From the NCBI GenBank assembly GCA_963920705.1, contig OY987239.1:7815504-7879503 (forward strand): 64,000 bases of DNA, given 5' to 3'. The position numbers were made by a program, and so were the translations under genes. Below, piece by piece: positions 12,101 through 22,789 of this stretch (position 1 is the stretch's first letter; every line of letters begins with the position of its first letter). Origin of the DNA: Odiellus spinosus. Taxonomy: Eukaryota; Arthropoda; Arachnida; Opiliones; Phalangiidae. The notes below the pieces were generated by a model. The model had not been told where the DNA came from. It worked only from the letters and a program-made list of their open reading frames with translations, and searched no databases.

Positions 12101-13004
12101 CGCTATATGAAACATTAGAGTAGTAGACTTCAAAGGAGGGTTTCATCTGCTTCTGGCTATAGGGAGACAGCTAAGAGCCAAGGGGAAAGAAAGCCTGACG
12201 TCATGGAACCCCCTTACTGGGGAAGCGCTTGTAAGGGCGAATACTGTAACTCCTTCAACAAGGGGGATGACACCGAGGTGAGAGATAGTAACCTCAGACG
12301 TGTCGTGCTGACTCCCTATAGTTTACAAAGATACAAGGGAGAGAAATCGGCCATCTTGATAATACACTTTTGGCGGCGCCTTAATAAATTGAAGGTCGCC
12401 ATCTTAAACGAAATATTTTTGGGTATCCATGCACTCGGGAAGTGTTTTTCGACGCAGTACTTACTATTCATACTGTTAGGGTTAAAACTACTATAGATAG
12501 AGTCTCGGCAACTATATAGTTTGTATTGTGGGAACTAGAGGCTTCAAGGGGAGTGATAGAGTCGCGCCATAGACCAGTATGAAATATCTCCAGCGTAGGA
12601 TCTTTCCACCGTAATGTCTCTAATGTTTACTAAAAAAAAACTATCACCTCGGTTGTTTCTTGGTGACAAAAATGGAGGATTGTGGGCGGAACTAAGGGGA
12701 ACGGGCCAAATGGTAGCTCCCTTCATAAGGCGCGGCAAAATGTCTATATGCAAGGTCTCGGCTAAACTAGACTCTAGGCCGGTCATTTCGTACGAAAACA
12801 ACATTTCAAATACTCTGAAAAAAGTAAATAAATTATTGTGTCTTAATAAAGTCAAATTTACTTGACACATCCTCATAATATCTCTTCGCCAAAAAATAAA
12901 CTGAGAAACGTAGATTTTAATGATTACCTTATGTTGGAGTATTGACGAACACCATCGTGTAACATTCGATAGACATCTGCCATCATATTCAGCAATAATG
13001 ATTC
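6106..13004 (-). CDS. Divergent ionotropic receptor (IR) gene 1, 5' end not found
   Basis: Seven exons on the minus strand join in phase: 12928-13004, 11365-11437, 11003-11173, 9691-9865, 8185-8408, 7326-7633, 6106-6334 (stop at 6106). They encode about 418 residues. IRs are iGluR-related ligand-gated cation channels of sensory neurons. The order is S1 ligand lobe (first three exons, ending near FLLSPAPEP), M1 (VSWLLVFFLFLVSAIM), M3 block (WRIVFMSWLLGVMFL, then ISSCLKSQF, equal to the iGluR post-M3 region), S2 lobe (FSPPIDESYGVAVFS), and M4 (VIVLYLIGNAIATVYVLL). Exon order, phases and most lengths match IR gene 2 (77/77, 73/70, 171/168, 224/221 bp). First exons matching gene 2 exons 1-2 were not found above 13004. 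Four MITEs sit in its introns. Ligand unknown. Confidence 0.8.
6975..7290 (-). mobile_element. MITE family M2 copy in the last intron of IR gene 1
   Basis: M2 is a roughly 320-370 bp element. Its ends contain CAACTTCCAGGGGCTACGG and, inverted, GAACTTACAGGGGCAGCG, and its middle contains GGTTACCGCCTAGTTTGTCT. CAGGGGC ends suggest a hAT-like origin, but clean 8-bp target duplications were not seen. Other copies: 13105-13375, 25530-25885, 30482-31135, 43372-43712, 47657-47998. Confidence 0.8.
8029..8176. mobile_element. Hairpin MITE next to an IR gene 1 splice donor
   Basis: Arms AGACCACTTCGATGGTAGAA and the reverse complement of the end at 8176 pair over more than 45 bp. The element ends only 8 bases downstream (on the gene strand) of the exon ending at 8185, so donor and hairpin nearly touch. 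A much smaller relative may exist at 26950-27002. Confidence 0.8.
9330..9665. mobile_element. MITE family M1, copy 2
   Basis: Complete copy with terminal inverted repeats CAGAAGCCGATGAAACC...GGTTTCATCGGCTTCTG. A 7-bp target duplication, TTATTAC, flanks it at 9323-9329 and 9666-9672. It lies in an IR gene 1 intron 25 bases past the exon boundary at 9691. Confidence 0.97.
9952..10287. mobile_element. MITE family M1, copy 3
   Basis: Complete copy flanked by the 7-bp duplication GTATAGA. It lies in the same intron as copy 2 of IR gene 1, on the other side of the M1 exon. Confidence 0.97.
10514..10932. mobile_element. MITE family M3 (CAGAGG ends), copy 1
   Basis: A 419-bp element with inverted ends CAGAGGTATATAATAACCCC / GGTTATTATATACTTCTG and an exact 7-bp target duplication ATCAGAC (10507-10513, 10933-10939). 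The interior is unrelated to M1. It has the same duplication length and CAGA-type ends as M1. Confidence 0.95.
11818..12155. mobile_element. MITE family M1, copy 4
   Basis: Complete copy with 7-bp duplication GCTATAG (11811-11817, 12156-12162), in an intron of IR gene 1. Confidence 0.97.
12163..12890. other. GC-richer intron segment of unknown nature
   Basis: Between an M1 copy and an exon of IR gene 1. It is richer in GC than the flanking DNA and holds short open frames on both strands (plus 12203-12496, minus from about 12865). No protein family or clear terminal repeats recognised. It may be an unclassified element. Confidence 0.4.
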
Positions 13005-13104
13005 CTGCCAAATATTTTATTTAAAACGAGAATCTCCCTCTTATATGTTCTAAATTTTAACAGCAGGGCAAGTAATCCCTCATAATTAACGAATTTTAAA
13101 TTTC

Positions 13105-13375
13105 CGTAATCATAAATCAACTTTCAGGGGTACAAATATAGTGATGAATTATCACAATAGATGGCGCGCCCACGCCTCACTATCTCTCGCTCTCGTACAT
13201 ATCCACGTATTACACCCGCTGATATGGGAAACGCGTCCAGTCTCGAAGCGCGAGGGGAGGGGTTACCGCCTAGTTTGTCTCTCTCATCATAGTTTAGCCA
13301 ATAAAATATGATCAGAATGGGAAATACGATAGCGACATCTCTTAACAGATCGGCGCGTAAAGAGTGACGTGAAAA
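13105..13375 (+). mobile_element. MITE family M2 copy
   Basis: Starts near CAACTTTCAGGGGTACAAA and ends near 13375 in the family's right part (AACAGATCGGCGCGTAAAGAG). The right terminus is lost where an M4 fragment begins. Confidence 0.8.
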
Positions 13376-13672
13376 TTTATGAATAAAAATATGATTTAAA
13401 ATCTTAGTTTCGTGGTTTTATTTATATTCTTCCAATTAAAAGTCAATTTGAAACATGTTTCTTATATTTTAGACTAATTCTGGAAACGCGAATTTTCGTA
13501 TCCATCGTTATACGTTTGAATACGAGTAATTAGTTCGTAGCTAAAGCGCCAAACGCTTATCTTCGGGTAACAATTATACGAATATACAGATTTCATTTTT
13601 TAGTTACAAACAATTTATCCGAAAATAAAATTTCTGAAAATATACGAATGACAGAAGTTTCCGATCTCTAGT
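13376..13672 (-). mobile_element. MITE family M4 fragment
   Basis: Matches, in reverse orientation, the first half of the 550-bp element at 15446-15998 (shared stretch CGTTATACGTTTGAA and ACAATTATACGAATATAC). The outer end near CCGATCTCT is degraded. A second reverse fragment is at 21965-22165. Confidence 0.75.
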
Positions 13673-13803
13673 TTATAGCCGAAAATGGCAACTTATTCTA
13701 AAATAAAGCTATGTCCGGATAAGAAAATTGGAAAACATATTTTCGTGGATAATTAAAAATAAACCTTAAATTTAGGTTTTTATTATTTTATTTTTTCGAA
13801 CTG

Positions 13804-13990
13804 TAATACACCACTTTGCTCTTCCACTGTGCGCATGCCCGCGCTCGAAGCGTTACTAGTGGCGAAAAAAAAACGTTCACTTGGTGAGGCGCGTATTACC
13901 CCATGCAGGTTTTTTCCCTGCCATTTTCACCAAATGAAACTTCGCCCTATGCCGCTATAGCACACCAAGTAATGGCTAAATGGTGTATTG
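13804..13990. mobile_element. Short element with ATACACCA ends
   Basis: Begins TAATACACCACTTTGCTC and ends AATGGTGTATT, with the strongly conserved interior GTGCGCATGCCCGCGCTCGA. A second copy lies at about 59976-60155. Confidence 0.7.
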
Positions 13991-14344
13991 CGAATTTCAA
14001 TTATTTTACACACAATCTTAAGTAATGTGAATTTTCTTATCCTTGCCCTTATACGTTTGAATCAACAATTACCTCTATTATGCCACCCAAAACTTTACCG
14101 TTGGGGCGTTGGGACCCCATCTTTAACTGTGTCAACAGTCACAATGAAAGCTAACTAGTACATTGCAAAATTTATTGACGTTTATATCCGCAGTAAAATA
14201 TCATTAATTAACAAGTTGGGAAACCAAAATAGGACCTCCCCGACCACGACGTAAACTGACCCAACCCAACAAAATCTAACCTAACCTAAAATATTTATAT
14301 TAACAATTGTGTTTATTCAAAGTGACGAAGTCAAGATTTGAACC

Positions 14345-14965
14345 ATAAAGACTAGTAATGCGTAACACAATAGTCGCTATCATAAAAGAGGAGGAGCTCA
14401 CGACGTCATCAGCTACGTCATAGCTTGTAAAGCTTATAGAGCTCGTGAGCATCGAGCATTTTTCAAGCTTATTTCTTCTATATCCAGGGGTCAGCTCTCA
14501 AGGTCGGGTCTCTCCCGAGTGACGTCTAGCGTTTTATGAAAACGCAAATAACTGCCCTCAGAAGCCGATGAAACCCTCCTTTGAAGTCTATTACTCCCGG
14601 GTCTTGTCTACCCCTCTCTGTATTGGTTAGTATCAAAAAGCGCGATTCGTACGCCTCCTAACGGTAGATATTTTCGGACCGGGAGTTCGTCGAGCGAATA
14701 TCTCTAGAAGCCTTGGAGTTCGTCAAAAAAAACGTCGTCGTTTGTGGAGAGAGAATTTCCAATTTTCCGTAGACAGGGGGGTATGAAGTAGGACCCCACC
14801 GATCTCATAAAATTGTGAATTTTACCCATACATACATTAGAGTAGTAGACTTCAAAGGAGGGTTTCATCGGCTTCTGCTGCCCTGTATAACCTTATCGCC
14901 ACGTGATTTCGTGACGTAGTTAGCAACATTCGAACAAGATGTCGCATCAACAAGTTCTTTTATAT
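14345..14965. mobile_element. MITE family L, long copy with nested M1
   Basis: Runs from CTATCATAAAAGAGG through GACGTCATCAGCTACGTCAT to the hairpin arm ending near 14965. M1 copy 5 has inserted into it, duplicating CTGCCCT. Similar long copies are at 28605-28870 and 44330-45030 (the latter interrupted by an M5 element). Confidence 0.75.
14559..14877. mobile_element. MITE family M1, copy 5
   Basis: Near-complete copy with a small internal loss. 7-bp duplication CTGCCCT at 14552-14558 and 14878-14884. Nested in a family L element, so it is younger than that insertion. Confidence 0.97.
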
Positions 14966-15445
14966 AACCATTTATTTTTTACGTGAAATAAAAATAAATC
15001 GGATATTACCGGTGCTTTTATTTCAAAATAAAATATTCTAGATCGATATTTAGCATTAAAGAAAAAAATTTTACGGGCAGATTCACCGGATATGCGTGTA
15101 CACAGGAAGTCATTTCGCTCACACACATACACACATACAGAACGATCAGTGTAAAACCTCGCACTGAACTAAATTTAAGTCGTAGAGGTAATAATTTTGA
15201 CGCATAAACAATAGAGTCTAATTTTGGTGTTAAATATATGTTAAGGTCGAGTAAACATACCGTAATGATTAGAAAGAGTTGACCTCAATTATCATAAGTG
15301 TCAAAGTTGAGGCGGATTGATACACAATGTTAAACCTTAGAACGATGAAACTGCTATGTTATAAGTTACCATGAACATACATTTATGAACAAATAATTTT
15401 AAGCTTGTAATATTATTGGGGAAATTACATTAAAGTGAGGCTAAC

Positions 15446-15998
15446 AGAGCTCGGAATCGGGTATCCATTATCTTCCGTTATTCGTATATTTTCAGATATT
15501 TTATTTTCGGATAAATTGTTAGTAAATAAAACAATGAAATTTGTATATTCGTATAATTGTTAAATGTATCAGGTTTACCCAAAGATAAGCCTTCGCCGCT
15601 TTATCTACCTACAAATTACTCGTTTTCAAACGTATAACGATGGATAAGAAAATTCGCGTTTCCAGAATTAGTCTAAAATATAAGAAAAATATTTCAAGTT
15701 GACTTTTAATTCGAAGAATATAAATAAAACAACGAAACAAAGATTTTAAATCATCTTTTTATTCGTTATTTTTCAAGAAAATAAATTTTGAATGTTTTTT
15801 TATCCGAACGTATAACGCGGATAATATTCTAAGATAAGGCCAATTTTGGTTAAAACGGATATGGATTAGGTTTTTTACTTTATCTTGGAATAAGTTAAAT
15901 TAAATGAAAAATAGTCTATTTTTAATCAAACAGATAATATACATCAGAATTTAGTAGATTTTATCAAATTAATAAAAATTATACGAATTCCGAGCTCT
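15446..15998. mobile_element. MITE family M4 (GAGCTCGG ends), copy 1
   Basis: A 553-bp AT-rich element with ends AGAGCTCGGAATCGG / ACGAATTCCGAGCTCT. A TA target duplication, as in Tc1/mariner relatives, is possible but unclear here. No coding potential. Confidence 0.85.
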
Positions 15999-16420
15999 AC
16001 TTATTCATTGGATAATTAATAGGCAGAAGATTGTTCAGCATGAACTTAACCCAATCCTATTTATGGCCATTGTTTGTTAGGTTAAATTGAATGTAACCAA
16101 AAGTGTATAATTTTATTCCATAAAAGTAAGCAGCGCCCCATAGCTTAATACTTTCAGCAAAATGTACTCTAAGGTACTGTAATCGCATCTAGTCTGTACA
16201 TGACTCGTGAGAAATATTTCGTTTTGCACCATTTGGAACCAAAACAAAAAATACACTTAAAAATCATTAAGCATAACACCGGGCTTATTATTCTAACAAT
16301 ATAAATGTGAAACAACTGGCGAAATTAGATATAATTCTCACACAACTCGCCTTGAAGGACGACATACTACAAGAAAAAAAATAAAATAAAAAATGAGAGA
16401 TTCTGAGACTAAAATATAAC

Positions 16421-16757
16421 CAGAAGCCGATGAAACCCTCCTTTGAAGTCTACTACTCTAATGTTCGATATAGCGCTCCTCCCTATATGGGTAAAATTCC
16501 CAATTTTACGAGATCGGAGGGGTCCTACTTCATACCCCCTGTCAACGGAAAATTCTAAATTCTCTCTCTCCACAAACGACTACGTTTTTTTGACGAACTC
16601 CAAGGCTGCAAGAGATATTCGCTCGACGAACTCCGGCCCCGAAAATATCTACCGTTAGGAGGCGTACGAATTGCGCTTTTTTAAACTAACCCATACAGAG
16701 AGGGGTAGACAAGACCAGGGGGTAATAGACTTCAAAGGAGGGTTTCATCGGCTTCTG
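16421..16757. mobile_element. MITE family M1, copy 6
   Basis: Complete copy with exact 7-bp duplication ATATAAC (16414-16420, 16758-16764). Confidence 0.97.
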
Positions 16758-16910
16758 ATATAACCTATAAAAACTACCCAAGAAAATATATATTTTCAAT
16801 ACTTTTAAAATTATTTAAATAACTCCAATTAAACGGAGAATGCAAAGTACCAAGTGATTTTTTTTATAGATTCCTTATCGTTTAAAAGTAGAATATTTTA
16901 CAAAACAAAT

Positions 16911-17412
16911 ACAGGGCTCCCAGACCACCTATAATACCTATAATTACCTATAAAAACCTATAATTTCACTTTTTAACCTATAATACCTATTTTTTGGGGA
17001 ATTTGTTCAATTTCGGTGATAAAATTCGAAAGGAATGAACTATATAACTATAAAAATTATACTTTTGCTTGAAAAAGTGCAAATGATTGCTAAAAACCAA
17101 GATGTGGCAGAAGGGTTTCCTCTCCTAGGTCACTGGTAATTATTACTCTATTTTTTTGGAGGTTAGGTAGACTGTCGAGAGGGGCGTGAGTAGCTAGTAG
17201 TGCCAAAGAAAGGCAGAGGGACGGGTCTAGAGGCTATAGAACCTATATTGCATTACATGTCAGGGAAACCTACGTATAAAACCCCTATTTTTCGAAACTA
17301 AAAACCTATACAAAGTCCTATAAATTGATATTTTTGGACCTATAAATTACCTATATTTTTGGTTTTTAAAACCTATAATACCTATAATTTTTTCTGGGCT
17401 ATGCGCTGGGAA
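16911..17412 (+). mobile_element. Non-autonomous hAT-like element (CAGGGCTCCC end), copy 1
   Basis: Begins CAGGGCTCCCAGACCACC and carries repeated CCTATAATACC-like stretches inward from both ends. The other end stops at CTGGGCTATGCGCTGGG, lacking the last bases seen in the copy at 53789-54551. CAGGG...CCCTG termini suggest hAT. No target duplication was found. Confidence 0.75.
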
Positions 17413-17511
17413 GTAAATTTAAATGTTAAAATAACATTCGATTGGTCACTGATCCATCAATGCAAAGATATTCATAATCTCCACGAATCCATCTAAGCCT
17501 ATTTTCAGGGT

Positions 17512-18060
17512 AGAGCTCGGAATCGGATATCCATTATCTTCCGTTATTCGTCTATTTTCAGATATATTATTTTCGGATAAATTGTTACTAAAAAATTAAA
17601 TTTGTATATTCGTATAATTGTTAATCGTATAAGGTTTACCCGAAGATAAGCCTTCGCCGCTTTATCTACCTACAAATTACTAGTTTTCAAACGTATAACG
17701 ATGGATAAGAAAATTCACGTTTCCAGCCAGAATTCGTCTAAAATATAAGAAAAATATTTCAAATTGCCTTTTAATTCGAAGAATATAAATAAAACAACGA
17801 AACTAAGATTTTAAATCATTTTTTTATTCGTTATTTTTCACGAAAATAAATATTTAATTTTTTTATCCGAACGTATAACGCGGATAATATTCTAAGATAA
17901 GGCCATTTTTGGATCAAAACGGATATGGATTACGTTTTTTACTTTTATCTTGGAATAAGTTAACTCGAATGAAAAATAGTATATTTTTAATCAAACAGAT
18001 GATATACATCAGAATTTAGATTTTATCTGATTAATAAAAATTATCCGAATTCCGAGCTTT
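17512..18060. mobile_element. MITE family M4, copy 2
   Basis: Closely matches the copy at 15446 over its full length, ending ATCCGAATTCCGAGCTTT. The left flank has TA directly before GAGCTCGG. No feature was recognised in 18061-18439. Confidence 0.85.
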
Positions 18061-18439
18061 ATACCCGTGTTCCTTTAATTATTTTGGGCAAGAACAACAT
18101 TGGCTTTGTTTCGATCGTGTGTCCGAACGAGGTTGCTGGTTGAATATACGAATAGTTTTGGCGCACAATTTATTTTAATCTTATTCGGGAATTTGCCAAG
18201 TACGTATCTTTTTTGTGACTTGATATATTATAATATTAATATAAAGTACTTAAACCTCAAAATTAATTAGCCTACGATGGTAAATATGCCATTTAGGGTA
18301 ATTTCTTACAGCATAGATGAGTTAAAAATTAATTTCATTTTGTATCTTGACATAGAACTGCCTCGACAATTCTTCTTAATTGATTAATTTCGGTTCTAGC
18401 GAGTGATATTGTCTTGGTAATTTTAGTTTTCGATTCGAT

Positions 18440-21400
18440 ATGTCAAGTGAAGTCATCAGGATATCTAGTTTCGCCGACCCTAAAGCCTTTGAAAAGTTTC
18501 CAAATTATTTCAAGTACAGGTAAATTGCATTTATCTATCTATAAATCTGTATATCTACATATATGATGAGGTGGACAGTAAAGCGTGTTCTTGGAACTTT
18601 TCAAATAATATTACCAGAGGTATATAATAACCCCCTTCGGGGGGAAGTACGAAAGGTAAGCAAAATCGACGAACAACAAGTGCCCGGCGTAAATCGCGGC
18701 GGATCGACACACCGCTTTACTCCCAAAAAATAGTTACACCATTTTGAACCTCACTAAAGTTTCCCTACGCGCACTTCCGGAACTCGCGAGCTGAAGTCAA
18801 CCTTCGACTCCATTTTAACAGACAGCCTGACTCCTGAGACAGGAAGTTCTAAACACAAATCGAGCCGTCTTGTTTATACAAAGACCATTTACTAGAGTAG
18901 CGACATTGAGAAGTCCAGCGCGAGCTAGTGGCCTAGATAGTCAGCAGCGGGCTCTTGTTGTTCGTGATTTTTAGCATTGGTAGTATATGGGCTTTCATAC
19001 TTCCCCCCGAAGGCGGTTATTATATACCTCTGGTATTACAAGTTAATTTCGTGCCAAAAAGCTTTTTTTGGTAGTGTAAGTAATCTTTAAATTTTTTCAT
19101 CTGATTTTAGATTTATAAATAGAACTGATTTTGTAATTGGAGTAATTATGGTAAGTTATTCGTGGTATTGAACTTGAACTTTACTCGTAATAGTTCCAGT
19201 ACGTCTTCCTAAAGTGTTATATTTGTTTCTTTTAAATTTCAGGAAACTCAAGTCTTGACACCTGCTGTTAACTTGTATTACGCCATGAAGGAATATATCG
19301 ACCGAGCGTTTAATGTTAAGTAAGAACAGAAGCCGATGAAATCCTCCTTTGAAGTCTATTACTCCCGGGTTTTGTCTACCTCTCTCTGTATGGGTTAGTT
19401 TCAAAAAGCGCGATTCGTACGCCTCCTAACGGTAGATATTTTCGGAGCGGGAGTTCGTCGAGCGAATATCTCTAGCAGCCTTGGAGTTCGTCAACCAAAC
19501 GTCGTCGTTTGTGGAGAGAGAGAATTTCCAATTTTCCGTAGACAGGGGGTATGAAGTAGGACCCCTCCGATCTCGTAAAATTGGGAATTTTACCCATACA
19601 GAGAGGAGCGCTATATGGAACATTAGAGTAGTAGACTTCAAAGGAGGGTTTCATCGGCTTCTGGGAATAGTGATTGACTTTTGCTATAACGTATTTAGCG
19701 TGATATTCGACTGGATTCCCTTCCAAAACTTGGTGAATTTCAAATGCTCCACAAACCTGAGTTCTAATGTACGTAATTACATTACCTAACCTAAATAACC
19801 CTATATATGGAGCAACTGATCTCAACTTTAATTGGACTCATTCAGGGTAACCTGATTGATTATCTGTTTGTTCCATCGGATGCCGTTACGTTGTACGGTT
19901 GCCAAGAGGCCTACCCAACCTCGATATTTACGTTCAGCGAAACCGTAATCGTCACCGCCGAACCAACTTTGAATATTGTCCCGTCACTCAATCTACTCAA
20001 AATGGAGAATATGGTACACATATATGGAATGCTTTGGTTTTTGTCTTAACATCGGCGTCTTTTGTTTCAGGTGACAGTATTGTTCGTGGTGTTATGTTGT
20101 ATCATCTCTCTGTTTATGACCGCGTCCATCTCGCGTCCATCGCGTTCATTCCCTACGAATTTTCTGTACAATTTCTGGGACACCTTTTTCACTTTCTTTT
20201 ACGAACGTAAGTTAGAAATAATTTTAGGGGGGGGGGCAATATTATGATATATAATTAAGGGCTACATTGTTCTAAACGCGTCTCTTCTAGCATATCCGAA
20301 TCTGTCTTCGGTTTCATCTGTTCGCATCGCGTGCGTCTCATGGTTAATAGGAGTGCTTATCATTTCCATTGAACTATCGAGTTCCCTGAAAGCGGAGTTC
20401 TCCATCAAAACGTACGACACCATGTCTTCGCTGGAAGATCTCGCTGATCACCATGACGTGAAGCCCTACGTCATGAGAAACGCCATTGAATTTCGCTATA
20501 TCAGTTTCATGGTACGTAAAGTCCCAATTAAAAACTTGAATCATTCAATGGAATTTCCGAACACAATGTCATTATTTGGGGTCGGTTTGACAAATACAGA
20601 GAAACCAGAAACGTCACATGAAGCAACTGTATACTGAAATCGCCGACAACAATCGCTTTCTCGATCTGCTGGAAGACATGATACAAGATGATTTCTACTT
20701 CAAATTGGCCGACACTCGAGACAAGATGGCGTTGGTCATCCATCGCGAATATTTGAACCGAGTCCTGGGTTTCGACTTGCAAAACATCAAGGAGAGGGAG
20801 TGTCCGGGCACCGATGAGGAACCTTGCAGTCTCAATGATTTGCCTCGTATCCAGATTGGAGTTGACGACGAAAAAAGGGACACCATGACCTTGATCAGAG
20901 CCAAACACATTCAAGAATCTAAATTCGCCAGGGAAATAGGCGATTTGACGTAAGCCAGACAACAGAGTGTGACGCATCGCACTGATACCCATTCGGCCGA
21001 ACAAAATTCCATTCGACCGAAAAACTCGAATATTGGGACAGAAAAATTGGCTTATATGGAAATTACGGGAATACAAAGTTTATAATAAATCTTTGCTACC
21101 GAAACATAATACAGTGGCTATTTTAAATGAGCGGTAGACCTAAACATGGTTTAGAAGAACAAAATATTTTTAAATATTTTAAAACCAGAAGCCAATGAAA
21201 CCCTCCTTTGAAGTCTATTACTCCCGGGTCTTGTCTACCATTCTCTGTATGGGGTTAGTCTCAAAAATCGCGATTCGTACGCCTCCTAACGGTAGATATT
21301 TTCGGAGCGGGAGTTCGTCCAGCGAAAATCTCTAGCAACCTTGGAGTTCGTCAAAAAAAAAAAAACGTGGTCGTATGTGGAGAGAGAGAATTTCCAATTT

Positions 21401-21874
21401 TCCGTAGACAGGGGGGTATGAAGTAGGACCCCTCCGATCTCGTAAAATTGGGAATTTTACCCATACAGAGAGGAGCGCTATATGGAACATTAGAGTAGTA
21501 GACTTCAAAGGAGGGTTTCATCGGCTTCTGACAATACTTGCTTTCTCGTAAATAGAAAAATTAATGACAATTATAGAATTCTGGTGTTGTTCGAAACAAA
21601 ATGCGCCGATTTTTACGACTTTCAAAACGCTTACAATCTGGAGTTTGTCACTTGGAAACCACCCGTTGAATCCTTCCATGCCCAGAAATTATCCGACATG
21701 AGAGAAATATTTTTCATGTTTTTCTACATGTCCTTGCTTACGATATTGGTCTTTCTACTAGAGATAATTTCGTGGAATTTAAAACTCTATTGCAAAAGCT
21801 CGAGCAAACAACGTCGTGAAAAATGCAAGGTTTCTATACAAAAAAGAATTAACTCTATCTTTGTGCAGTATTGA
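18440..21874 (+). CDS. Divergent ionotropic receptor (IR) gene 2
   Basis: Nine exons join in phase: 18440-18519, 19111-19150, 19243-19319, 19699-19768, 19846-20013, 20071-20206, 20291-20511, 20609-20949, 21577-21874. They encode 476 residues ending in TGA. Parts in order: S1 lobe (about 1-151), M1 (VTVLFVVLCCIISLFMTAS), pore region (NFWDTFFTFFYE), M3 (VRIACVSWLIGVLIISIE) with SSSLKAEF after it, long S2 lobe, M4 (IFFMFFYMSLLTILVFLLEI), and a basic tail with CKSSSKQRREKC. This is the IR/iGluR topology, so it is likely a sensory cation channel. Exon phases match IR gene 1. The first Met is provisional, because no signal peptide exon was seen. MITEs occupy introns 1, 3 and 8, and no disruption of coding exons was seen. 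Confidence 0.83.
18615..19032. mobile_element. MITE family M3, copy 2
   Basis: Same 418-bp family as 10514-10932, in intron 1 of IR gene 2. The flanks ATATTAC and GTATTAC differ at one base, consistent with an aged 7-bp target duplication. Confidence 0.93.
19327..19663. mobile_element. MITE family M1, copy 7, beside a splice donor
   Basis: Complete copy in intron 3 of IR gene 2. It begins 7 bases after the exon end at 19319, so the donor GTAAGAA is all that separates exon from element. Its 7-bp flanks (GTAAGAA, GGAATAG) agree at only four positions. Confidence 0.95.
21186..21530. mobile_element. MITE family M1, copy 8
   Basis: Complete copy in the last intron of IR gene 2. The flanks do not show a clear 7-bp duplication. 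A longer A-run lies in the middle. Confidence 0.93.
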
Positions 21875-21964
21875 TTGTCAGAGAAACAATATTTGCTCAA
21901 GAATGTATTCAACCAGGAATTAATATAAAAATATAGATCAACATGTTGAATTTACTGTATCCTG

Positions 21965-22165
21965 GTTAATAGAAAAAATGCAAATTTATTTTCGTGAAAA
22001 TTAACGAATAAAAAGATGATTTAAAATCTTAGTTTCGTTGTTTTATTTATATCCTTCGAATTAAAAATCAATTTGAAATATTTTTCTTATATTTTTGACT
22101 AATTCTGGAAACGTGAATTTTCTTATCCATCGTTATACGTTTGAAGGCGAGTAATTTGTTCGCTC
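21965..22165 (-). mobile_element. MITE family M4 fragment
   Basis: A reverse-orientation piece of the M4 family, cut on the right near the insertion of M1 copy 9. Confidence 0.75.
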
Positions 22166-22175
22166 TTAATGGAAA

Positions 22176-22512
22176 CAGAAGCCGATGAAACTCTCCTTTG
22201 AAGTCTATTACTCCCGGGTCTTGTCTACCCCTCTCTGTATGGGTTATTCTCAAAAGGCGCGATCCGTACGCCTCCTAACGGTAGATGTTTTCGGAGCGGG
22301 AGCTCGTCGAGCGAATATCTCTAGTAGCCTTGGAGTTCGTCCAAAAAAAGTCGTCGTTTGTGGAGAGAGAGAATTTCCAATTTTCAGTAGACAGGGGGGA
22401 TGAAGTAGGACCCCTTCTAACTCGTAAAATTGGGAATTTTACCCATACAGAGAGGAGCGCTATATGGAACATTGGAGTAGTAGACTTCAAAGGAGGGTTT
22501 CATCGGCTTCTG
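22176..22512. mobile_element. MITE family M1, copy 9
   Basis: Complete copy with exact duplication ATGGAAA (22169-22175, 22513-22519). Confidence 0.97.
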
Positions 22513-22789
22513 ATGGAAATGAATGGTAGATATGATGATTTTGATAAATTTTTGTTATTGAAAAGGGACTCCGAAATATCAAAGTATTTTAATTAGCAAA
22601 AAATTAAAAATAAAGTTTATAACCATGTTGAGCTACAGCATTAATTTATCAATATTATTTATTTTTAACCCTTCAAGCTGATTTATTAGAAAATATAACT
22701 AAAATTATCAGAGTAAATAGATAGTTCAATAGGAATTACCCATATAGATAAGATATTCTAAAAACCTCCAAACATTTAAAGGAAAATAG

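Noticed and set aside
19664-19698. Exon extension upstream of 19699 in IR gene 2
   Set aside because: Open in frame, but joining it to the previous exon breaks phase. The TATTTAG acceptor at 19698 restores it.
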